64,000 nucleotides of DNA from Lepidurus packardi (taxonomy: Eukaryota; Arthropoda; Branchiopoda; Notostraca; Triopsidae). Below, one piece after another: positions 49,232-58,062 of this stretch (position 1 is its first letter; each line of letters begins with the position of its first letter). The notes beneath the pieces were generated by a model. That model saw nothing but the letters and a program-made list of their open reading frames with translations. It searched no databases and had not been told where the DNA came from. The position numbers were made by a program, and so were the translations under genes. The stretch lies in assembly GCA_023053545.1 (NCBI GenBank), contig JAKZAN010000004.1:10478001-10542000 (forward strand). The letters are read 5' to 3'.

Positions 49232-49500
49232 TATAGTATCGTACCGACTTTAGTCCGTGCTTGGGAGGGTGGGATGGTGAGCCTAGCTCTGTTCTCGCCA
49301 TAAGGGGCTATAGAATTTTGGGGTGGTACCTGGGGGAGGGAGATAAGCGAATTTTACCGCCGGGCAAGAGAAGTAGCTCGGCGAAATCTGTCAGAAGAAA
49401 ACTGGCCCACAACACTCGCTAGTTTATCTCGTCTACGTGGTGATCAAGATTCGTTGGGTATACGTTGTTAGCTGTGGCAGTCTATGACTGGTTTTTTAAA

Positions 49501-50080
49501 TTGTTACATTTACGGTATTTCATGTGCGAATTGCAATAATTGGAATTGTAGGAAGGAAGCGACTATTATAATATTGCATACATACATCGTTGGATTGTAA
49601 GTACGTGTTTCTTGATATTTTGTGTAGAGCATTCATAACGTAGTTTACTTAATGTTGCTGTTTGTATTTTCAGTTTCGTCGTTTTCTTTTCAGAGCCTAC
49701 GTCTAGTTGCACGTTTTGAAGGTATAGTTATTTGTATTTCTTGTTAAATTTTGCTATTAGTTGCACGAAACGATATAATTTCATTGTTACGTTTACGGTA
49801 CTATTTCATGTCCGAATTGCAATAGTTGGAATTGTAGGAAGGAAGCGACTATTATTATAATATTGCATACATACATCGTTGGATTGCAAGTACGTGTTTT
49901 TTGATATTTTGTGTAGAGCATTCATAACGTAGTTTACTTAGGTTTTTCTAGCTGTTGCTGTTTGTATTTTCAGTTTCGTCGTTTTCTTTTCAGAGCCTAC
50001 GTCTAGTTGCACGTTTGGAAGGTATAGTTATTTGTATTTCTGGTTACATTTTGCTATTAGTTGCACGTTTCATTGGTAAC
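49501..50080. repeat. Tandem duplication of about 283 bp upstream of the Rep-helicase ORF
   Basis: Copy A starts at 49501 (TTGTTACATTTACGGTA) and copy B at 49784 (ATTGTTACGTTTACGGTA). They share GGAATTGTAGGAAGGAAGCG, CATACATACATCGTTGGATT, GAGCATTCATAACGTAGTTT and CAGAGCCTACGTCTAGTTGC. Divergence is a few percent plus small indels. The block probably holds the promoter or leader of the ORF that starts at 50095, so the promoter is doubled. Confidence 0.9.
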
Positions 50081-50094
50081 TCTAACATTTAAAT

Positions 50095-53000
50095 ATGAGG
50101 CTCGTCTGCAAGGCTCGATATTCACAAGATTCGGTTGGTACGAGTGAAAGTCGTGGTGTACAATGCACACCCATGGCTTTTGTTTCTATTGCATGGAGTT
50201 ATTTTGTTTTCCCTGCCAATTGGATTGAGCATGACATGCACCAGATAATGTCAATTGGAGACGAGATTTATCGTACGTATAAGCACGCTCATGCATTCTT
50301 TAGCTTTTCAGAATTGCCTCGATTTGTTGGTTGTGGAGATTTAGGTGTATTAAAGACCTTTGTGCATGGTGAAGATGCTTTTGGGTTTATATGGCCATGT
50401 ACAACACGTTATTGGCATTGGTCTTTGGAAGATGCAGTGAAGCTTGCGGAACACTGTGTAGGAGTGCTTTTTATTAGTTGCTCATTTTGTACTAGTATCA
50501 TGGAGCGTAGTGGAAGATATTTTGTTTTTGACTCGCATGCGCGTGATGAGTTTGGTCAGCGTTGCACAAGCGGTACTGCCGTCCTGTTAGAGTTTACTTT
50601 TGATGAACTGCTTGAGTATTTACGGAGGATGTATGGTTTCAGTGGTAATCCACAGTATGATATTGTTCCTATTTGTTGTCATGAAATTCGGGGTGCACGA
50701 CCGGATGATACGTTGACAACTGTAGATAAGTGCAGTCGGGTTGCATGTAATCATGTACGTGTCTCATCGGGTAATTGGACTGATCTGAATGCTATTAATA
50801 TTAACCCACAATTAGTAGATGTTTCGACATCGAAATTTGATACCAAGAATAATTTGAATATTCTGAGAAAACGGAAATACGAAGTTGATGAGAGTTTAAC
50901 AATAAAACATGCTAAAAAAAATAACTCTGAAGTTTCATTAAAGTATGTTGAAGTAATGGAAGATTGTTCGAAAGATAGAAACGGTGTTTCTCCCTGCATT
51001 AATTTGGCCAAGGATCTCACAGAAACGTTACCACAGCCGTTTGCTCTGATCGTTGACGATTCAAAAGGTGATTCAAACATATCTGCATTTGATCATTCAT
51101 TTTCAGGAGAAAAAGGACATGTAGAATTTGGACGCCACAAACCTGTCATTGAGAAAAAAGGTGAACATGACCAGTTTGTTTGCGAAACGTGCCAACGAAC
51201 TTTTCTTTCGCGCCGTGGTTTGAGCAGACATTTAGCATTATGTAAAGCTGGTAATTCTAGTAAAAGGACTGACTGTGTTTCATGTCATCAGCATTTTTCT
51301 TCTGTTTACAACTTTAACAGACATTTGCAAAGACGTAATTGCAATAAAGGAATAGTTGACAGCAAAATGCCTGTGATCAGTAATGTGCAAGAGTTTACAT
51401 GTGAACACTGCAGCCAGGCGTTATTTTCTTCATTTAATTTACGCAGACATTTGTGTGTGTGTCCCGTTCTTTTCTCTAGTCCGTCTGTACAAGAGGTGAT
51501 CAAAAGTTCGAATAACCGAACTACCAAGAATAATACTAAAGGCGAGCAGACAAGACAGGAGGGTTATCTAGAATTTAGTGTTGGTCAATCTAAGCTCCCG
51601 AGAACTACGAATTTAATGGTAAACAATATTGAAAGTACTTGTAATTCTTCCTCTGGTAGCCAGACTAAAAATTTCTTGTGCCAAGGTTGCGGTGTAGTCT
51701 TTGTTCGAGAACGAGTATTTCGAAAACATGTACGTAATTGTCGGTTTTTATCTTTCGGTGTCACACATTTAAAGTGCAACGATTGTAACGTACAGTTTGA
51801 AAGCGGAGACAATTTTACCAGACATTTGGTTTTATGCAAAGGTGTTGATTACGCGGAGAACTTCTATTCTCCTAGAAAATGTGACCAGTCTGTGCCCCTC
51901 AGCATTGTTTTCCTGCTCTTGCGTTACGCAACAGCTAGAGGCTTACATAACAATGAACTTGCGGATATAGACATGATTGGAAATATCCGAAAAGTAGGCA
52001 TAATTGTATACAACTTATTTGCTAATAACAATGTTCGGATATCTGTTGACAACTTTCCTAGTAAATTTTGCATTCCTAACATCGGATTGTCTTACACGTA
52101 TTTCTCAAAGGTATTGTGCACAACTGTTTCGCCTTCACAATTTAGTACCTATTTCAGTCTTTCGTTGCGCGAGGGTACTTATTTCGTTATACAATATAGG
52201 AGTTATTGCATTGCCGTCTGCAGAACAGAAGATAACGTTTTAAGCATATTTTGTAGTCACAATAGCACGCGTAGTTGTGGATCTTATTGCACGTCGTACG
52301 ATAGGTGTGCCGTAATTAGGAACAGTACAGTAGCTGAATTTCCGAGTATAATACATGAATGTTTCATAGGATGGAACGATTCGAATGAATTTACGATATA
52401 TTCACTAGTTTTAGCTGTGACTCCCTGCAGAATCGAAAACTGTTGTTTCCTAGCACTGGATTGTATTGTTGACGCTAAAAGGGGATGCCTCAGTTGCTTT
52501 TCTAATGAAATCATATGTAGTTGTTCGCATGAAGGGCACCCTGAGGTCTTTTGTCATAGAAATCAAAGAACCATTGACCGTACTCGGAAGGATCTTGACT
52601 ACCACAATACACTAAAATGTTTCGATACGGTTTCAATAGACAGTCGCGCGACAGAAACTTGCACGACAACAGAGACTAAAACTGAATCCGTAGATAAAGT
52701 CATGCGAAAACTGAAAAATTTACTTGCTGAGGGAGCCGATTTTGTTTGTGGTTGTTGCTGTCAGCTATTTTTTAGACGCACTTTATGTACAGTAGAAATG
52801 TTGCGGAAAAACGTAGAACCGTTAACTGGCAAGGAAGGTCATCGTGCAAGAAATTTATTTGAAAAATGTTTCACTTCGGTATATAAACAATATGTTTGCA
52901 GAACTTGTTATAAGTATATAAAAAAAGGCGAAGTACCTCCAGTATCTGTATTAAACCAAGTTTCTTTCCCGGAAAGACCGGACGAGCTTACAGTTTTAAA

Positions 53001-56000
53001 TGATATGGAAAGAAGGCTAGTGTCTCCCCGTCTCATGTTCTTAAAATTGCAGCCACAACGCCAGGGTGGGCAATCGAAACTGAAGGGAAATGTAATTAAT
53101 ATACCTCATGACATAGACGAAACTATAACCGAATTACCTCGCACGTTTCGTGACTTCGAGACAATAAAAGTTGCTCTAAAAAGAAAACTAGAATATACTC
53201 GCCCTGAATTTGTGGAAACTGTACGTCCAAATCTAGTTCGTTACGCAGCAGAGTTGTTGGTAAGACGCCCATTATTTATTGAACATGGTATTTCTTTGGC
53301 AGAAAACTGGCAGTTTGTAGCGGAAGAAGAATTGCCGCACATAAGTGCGGAAGAATGCGTAATTGACGGTAGATCAGTGCAACATGAAGATGATAAGAAC
53401 ACTACGTTATCACAAAACGAATTGTGTGACGGTAGTAGTGACCAAGAGGATTCTGAAGACATTGCTAGAGTAAACATGGATACTGTATTACTAAATGAAA
53501 ACTTTCTTCACGGTGAGGGTGACGATGTAATTCATTCCATAGCACCCGGAGAAAACAAAAGACCATTCGGTGTGCTTACTGATAAATACTGTGAAGAGCT
53601 GGGGTTTCCGCATATTTTCTGCGGATATGCCAGGCCCGTGTATGTTAAGAAAGACTCTAGACTAGCATCGTTGGATAATATTGATTGCAATATTGCATTA
53701 CAAGGGCGCCGTTATCGTTGTCGACCGGTCTCCTATAGTTCTCTTTGCAAGGCCGAGTTACAGAATGTTGACCGTCGTGTTGCTCAAGACGAGGTTAATA
53801 TTTTCTTCAAACTCAAGAAGATACAGATTAAAAAGATAGCGGACACTATGCGTTTCGCAACACGTATTGTCAAAGGAAAGGATAGAAAACCGGGTACCAC
53901 ATTTAATGCTAAAATGTTTAAAAATCCAGAAATTTTGCACTCACTACAATTCGATGGAGGTTTTAATTTCTTAAGATGCGTCCGTGGATCACCTCCCTAT
54001 TACCAGCGTATGTGTCATGATTTATTTGCCATGATACGTCAAGTTGGCCCACCGGCTTTTTTTCTCAGCTTTTCAGCCGCTGAAACTAGATGGTTAGAAC
54101 TCTTACGCATATTAGGAAGAACAGTTGATGGTCGTTCTTATACGAAGGAAGAGCTTCTCTCGTTAACTTGGTTGGATAAGTGTCGTTTATTGAAAGACAG
54201 TGTTACCTGTGCTAGGTATTTTAACTACCGTGTAGATATACTATTACAATTTTTACGAAACTCTACGGAACCAGTCGGTAAACTTAAAGATTATGCAATT
54301 CGCGTGGAATTTCAACAGCGCGGGTCTCCTCACATACATATGTTCGTGTGGTGTCATAATCAGCCGTGCCCCACTGATTTTCAAGACGAATTGTCGTACG
54401 AGGAAAGCTTAATCCGTTTTGTTGATTGCTACGTCACGTGCGAATTATCTGGCGCTTCAGCATCTATAGCAAAAGAAGTACAGAAACACAAGCATTCCTT
54501 TACATGTAAAGGAAAAGGTAAAAATAACAAATGTCGCTTTGGATTTCCGAAACCTCCACTGCCATATACAATGATTTTAAAGCCATTGGATTCTGCAGAG
54601 CCGAAAGTTAAGTTACAGCAATACAGAGTTGCATGGAAAAAAGTAGAAGAAATCATGAAACTACCCAGTGAAAACTTAACCACTTTCTCCGAATTTTTAA
54701 GCAAATGCGGATTTAATTTAGAAACCTATGTTGGTGCTTTACGATCACGTATTCCAAAGAAAACACTATTTCTGAAGCGTGCCCCCAATGAATGTATGAT
54801 AAATGCTTTTAATCCATTACTTCTCCTGTTTTGGAATGCGAATATGGATATACAGTACGTTGACGATGCTTACGCTGCTGCCTCCTATATTGCGAGCTAC
54901 ATGACCAAGTCTCAGAGAGGAATGAGTGAGACTCTTCGTAACGTAGTGCAAGAGGTACGCGACGGCAATTTTAGTATCAGAGAAAAATTCAGGATGTTGG
55001 GCAATAAATTTCTGAACTCATCAGAAGTAGGTGTACAAGAAGCTGTTTTCTTAATTCTACAATTACCGCTGCGAAAGTTTAGCAGATCTGTCATCTTTGT
55101 AAATACGTGCGAACCTGAGGAAAGAGTCGTACTCACAAAACCTTTCGCAGTTATAGAGAAGATGAACGATGATAATGAAAACGTAATTAGTGAAAACTTC
55201 TTCGACAGATATTCTAGGAGACCTGAACACCTCAGTGATATTAGCTTGGCAGAATATTTAACTAAATACACACATGCATATGTAAAAAATTATTCGCCTG
55301 TGATCGGTAATGACGGTTATTGTCTAGAACAGGCTGAATTTTCAGATGATATGACAAGTGATAATGAATTCGAAGACTATTCAAAAAATTGCGAGAAATC
55401 TGACAAAAACTCGCAATACACAGTTAGAACGAAACAACGCATCCTACGCTTTATGAATTATCGTCGTGAGGGTAACCCCGAGAAATATTACCACACGAAA
55501 CTGATGTTATATTGGCCATGGCGAGACCACAAAGAACTGAAAGACCAAAAAACCTACGAAGCGAAGTATTTTCAGAATAACGTGTTCCGTCGTGTACTAA
55601 AAGAGCGCGACATCTATGAACCTTACAGTTCTACTGTTGACGATATTTTAGAGAAACCTCTCCACGAGTTTTTTGATCGTAACTATTTCAGCCATATAGA
55701 CTCGGAAGACGAAGAAGTAACGCAAGAGCAAGAAAATGCCCCTAATCAAATGTACGATCCCGAGTATAACTGTATGCCAATTCCAGATATAGGAAGAGAC
55801 TTACCGACTTGCAGCGTTGATGATGCGGGACTAGGGAAGGCAGTAAGGGTAATAGAACATTACGGATTACAAGACGAAGAGTATTACAGTTTAATGCGTA
55901 GTCTTAATGTAGAACAACGATTATTTGTTTTAGATCTGTTATTTATGCATAAAACAAAAACTGGAAGCTATTGCAGATACCTAAGCGGTGGAGCGGGGAC

Positions 56001-58062
56001 TGGAAAAAGTGTGGTTGTTCGAGCTATTAACGCGTGCTTAACACGGTACTATAATAAGGCTCCTAACTCGAATCCTGATACAAAGAAAGTTGTAATAGTA
56101 GCTTACACAGGCAAAGCAGCATTCAGTGTAGGCGGATCAACAATACACAGCACGTTTCATATTCCAGCTGGCAAAATGTTTGATGCTAACAATTCTTTTT
56201 TGTCCCTAAATTCACAAGTTCGCTCCCAATTAGCCATATTATTCCGTGACGTACAGCTTTTTATAATAGACGAAGTTTCCATGGTTGGAATAAATATGCT
56301 TTATTATATTGATTTCCGTTTGAAAGAAATATTTGGCTGTTCCCGAATATTTGGAGGCAAATCAATATTATGTGTCGGTGATCTCTTTCAGCTACCACCT
56401 ACAAAGGCCCAGCCTATTTTCAAATATTCAAATACAGGGGCACGTTGCTTAGCCCAACATCTGTGGATAGACAACTTTAAAATTTATGAACTACAACAAA
56501 TTATGCGACAAAAAGAAGACTTAAAGTTCGCCGAGCTACTGAACCGTCTACGTGAAGGAAAACATACAAAGGAAGATACTTCCTTATTGCGTAGCCGAAT
56601 TTCTCCGAAGCCCCCTCCACATATACAACGGATTAGTTACCGAAATAACGACGTTGACTGCTACAACCAAAAAGAATGGGAAAATGCGCAAAATGATAAA
56701 ATTTTAATAGTTAGTAATGATATGCCCATAAAAGGCTGTAAGGGTATCGATACAAATTCTTTATTAAAGAAGTTACCTAATAAAACTACTAGTAGTAACA
56801 GTATTCGTTATTTATTCATAGCAATTGATTTGCCTTTTGAGTATAATATTAACTCTGACGTTAGTGATGGTATGGCGAATGGATCCGAATGTACAATTAG
56901 AAGATTACCACAAAATTTACCACCTCTAGGTAAAGACAATGTTGACGCGAATTTTAAGCACACGTGTCCTATATTACATTGTTCGAAACAGGCTCCCATT
57001 TGGGTAGAATTTAAAGACAGTTCTGTGGGTAAGCATTGCCGTGACAAATATCTACAATTATACCAACAAGACTGCACAGTTTCAAAACAATGGACACCTG
57101 TATTCCCTGTAACTTGTAGATACACGTTCCTTAGAACAGAATTCGAGCGACTCCAGTACCCGTTAAGACCTAATAGCTCAAAAACAATTCATCGTGCTCA
57201 AGGACAAACGATGGAGCAGGTGGTTGTTAACTTGGCTCACGCAACATGCAACATGCATTACGTAGCGATCAGCAGAGCCAAACGACTTGATGGCCTTTAC
57301 ATTGAAGATCTTAATGAATCCGGTATTAAAGTGTCTTCCGACATAAAAAATGAAGTGGATCGTCTCCGAAGCAATCCTCAAAAACTCACACTGGAGGACG
57401 TAAGATCTGTTGTTCTATCTGAAACAAAAATCGTGGCGTTCCTAAACGTCGTCTCATTACGAAAACACATTCCCGACATTCTATGTGATCCTTTCATCGC
57501 AATGACCGCTATATTTGCCATGTGTGAAACTCGTTTATGCACAACTGATAGAGACAACGACTATAACTTACCAGACTTCCAGTTACACCGTATGGATTTC
57601 GCTACAACTCACCAGGGTAATTCACCTTATGGAATCGTTATTTATTCCAAACTTACTGGAATTTTTACTCGTCTGTGTTCCAACAAATACCTTGAAGTAG
57701 CTACCTATCATGTTAAGGAATTACGATTAGCAGTATACGTATTATATAGACATCATGGGCACAATATAGAAAAGTTGTACGACGCACTGGAGCAACTCGT
57801 ACGAGACGTTGACAGCTCCTTTGAAAGAATTATACTTATGGGCGATTTTAATGTCAATATGCATACTCACACTACATACGCTGCCAAAATTGCCGACATA
57901 CTCAAACCCCTGACTCTAAGACAGCATATTACTTCCTATACAACCGACTATTCATCAACGTTGGATCATATTTACTCTAACTTACACAATCCTAAAACTG
58001 GTGTGTATGAAACATACTATTCAGATCACAAAATTATTCACATTCAATTACCTGATACTTAA
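50095..58062 (+). CDS. Helentron Rep-helicase-endonuclease with protease-like and zinc-finger N-terminus
   Basis: One uninterrupted frame of 2,655 residues. Order: a putative C76/herpes-tegument-type cysteine protease (Cys24 in GVQCTPMAF; D146-S147-H148 in YFVFDSHARDEFG); five C2HC zinc fingers starting at C363, C394, C436, C529 and C561; a second protease-like segment (C596; CSH at 720-722) that looks degenerate; a Cys-rich patch (about 800-960); the Helitron N domain (FFLSFSAAETRWLELLRILG); the HUH nuclease (H1413-I-H1415; Y1598 and Y1602 in YIASYMTK); a PIF1-family helicase (SGGAGTGKS at 1964-1972, IIDEVSM at 2057-2063, HYVAISRAKR from 2388); and an EEP endonuclease (N2451, E2478, GDFN at 2583-2586, D2644-H2645). 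It should nick and unwind DNA for rolling-circle transposition. All key nuclease and helicase residues are intact. Confidence 0.93.
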   Translation: MRLVCKARYSQDSVGTSESRGVQCTPMAFVSIAWSYFVFPANWIEHDMHQIMSIGDEIYRTYKHAHAFFSFSELPRFVGCGDLGVLKTFVHGEDAFGFIWPCTTRYWHWSLEDAVKLAEHCVGVLFISCSFCTSIMERSGRYFVFDSHARDEFGQRCTSGTAVLLEFTFDELLEYLRRMYGFSGNPQYDIVPICCHEIRGARPDDTLTTVDKCSRVACNHVRVSSGNWTDLNAININPQLVDVSTSKFDTKNNLNILRKRKYEVDESLTIKHAKKNNSEVSLKYVEVMEDCSKDRNGVSPCINLAKDLTETLPQPFALIVDDSKGDSNISAFDHSFSGEKGHVEFGRHKPVIEKKGEHDQFVCETCQRTFLSRRGLSRHLALCKAGNSSKRTDCVSCHQHFSSVYNFNRHLQRRNCNKGIVDSKMPVISNVQEFTCEHCSQALFSSFNLRRHLCVCPVLFSSPSVQEVIKSSNNRTTKNNTKGEQTRQEGYLEFSVGQSKLPRTTNLMVNNIESTCNSSSGSQTKNFLCQGCGVVFVRERVFRKHVRNCRFLSFGVTHLKCNDCNVQFESGDNFTRHLVLCKGVDYAENFYSPRKCDQSVPLSIVFLLLRYATARGLHNNELADIDMIGNIRKVGIIVYNLFANNNVRISVDNFPSKFCIPNIGLSYTYFSKVLCTTVSPSQFSTYFSLSLREGTYFVIQYRSYCIAVCRTEDNVLSIFCSHNSTRSCGSYCTSYDRCAVIRNSTVAEFPSIIHECFIGWNDSNEFTIYSLVLAVTPCRIENCCFLALDCIVDAKRGCLSCFSNEIICSCSHEGHPEVFCHRNQRTIDRTRKDLDYHNTLKCFDTVSIDSRATETCTTTETKTESVDKVMRKLKNLLAEGADFVCGCCCQLFFRRTLCTVEMLRKNVEPLTGKEGHRARNLFEKCFTSVYKQYVCRTCYKYIKKGEVPPVSVLNQVSFPERPDELTVLNDMERRLVSPRLMFLKLQPQRQGGQSKLKGNVINIPHDIDETITELPRTFRDFETIKVALKRKLEYTRPEFVETVRPNLVRYAAELLVRRPLFIEHGISLAENWQFVAEEELPHISAEECVIDGRSVQHEDDKNTTLSQNELCDGSSDQEDSEDIARVNMDTVLLNENFLHGEGDDVIHSIAPGENKRPFGVLTDKYCEELGFPHIFCGYARPVYVKKDSRLASLDNIDCNIALQGRRYRCRPVSYSSLCKAELQNVDRRVAQDEVNIFFKLKKIQIKKIADTMRFATRIVKGKDRKPGTTFNAKMFKNPEILHSLQFDGGFNFLRCVRGSPPYYQRMCHDLFAMIRQVGPPAFFLSFSAAETRWLELLRILGRTVDGRSYTKEELLSLTWLDKCRLLKDSVTCARYFNYRVDILLQFLRNSTEPVGKLKDYAIRVEFQQRGSPHIHMFVWCHNQPCPTDFQDELSYEESLIRFVDCYVTCELSGASASIAKEVQKHKHSFTCKGKGKNNKCRFGFPKPPLPYTMILKPLDSAEPKVKLQQYRVAWKKVEEIMKLPSENLTTFSEFLSKCGFNLETYVGALRSRIPKKTLFLKRAPNECMINAFNPLLLLFWNANMDIQYVDDAYAAASYIASYMTKSQRGMSETLRNVVQEVRDGNFSIREKFRMLGNKFLNSSEVGVQEAVFLILQLPLRKFSRSVIFVNTCEPEERVVLTKPFAVIEKMNDDNENVISENFFDRYSRRPEHLSDISLAEYLTKYTHAYVKNYSPVIGNDGYCLEQAEFSDDMTSDNEFEDYSKNCEKSDKNSQYTVRTKQRILRFMNYRREGNPEKYYHTKLMLYWPWRDHKELKDQKTYEAKYFQNNVFRRVLKERDIYEPYSSTVDDILEKPLHEFFDRNYFSHIDSEDEEVTQEQENAPNQMYDPEYNCMPIPDIGRDLPTCSVDDAGLGKAVRVIEHYGLQDEEYYSLMRSLNVEQRLFVLDLLFMHKTKTGSYCRYLSGGAGTGKSVVVRAINACLTRYYNKAPNSNPDTKKVVIVAYTGKAAFSVGGSTIHSTFHIPAGKMFDANNSFLSLNSQVRSQLAILFRDVQLFIIDEVSMVGINMLYYIDFRLKEIFGCSRIFGGKSILCVGDLFQLPPTKAQPIFKYSNTGARCLAQHLWIDNFKIYELQQIMRQKEDLKFAELLNRLREGKHTKEDTSLLRSRISPKPPPHIQRISYRNNDVDCYNQKEWENAQNDKILIVSNDMPIKGCKGIDTNSLLKKLPNKTTSSNSIRYLFIAIDLPFEYNINSDVSDGMANGSECTIRRLPQNLPPLGKDNVDANFKHTCPILHCSKQAPIWVEFKDSSVGKHCRDKYLQLYQQDCTVSKQWTPVFPVTCRYTFLRTEFERLQYPLRPNSSKTIHRAQGQTMEQVVVNLAHATCNMHYVAISRAKRLDGLYIEDLNESGIKVSSDIKNEVDRLRSNPQKLTLEDVRSVVLSETKIVAFLNVVSLRKHIPDILCDPFIAMTAIFAMCETRLCTTDRDNDYNLPDFQLHRMDFATTHQGNSPYGIVIYSKLTGIFTRLCSNKYLEVATYHVKELRLAVYVLYRHHGHNIEKLYDALEQLVRDVDSSFERIILMGDFNVNMHTHTTYAAKIADILKPLTLRQHITSYTTDYSSTLDHIYSNLHNPKTGVYETYYSDHKIIHIQLPDT

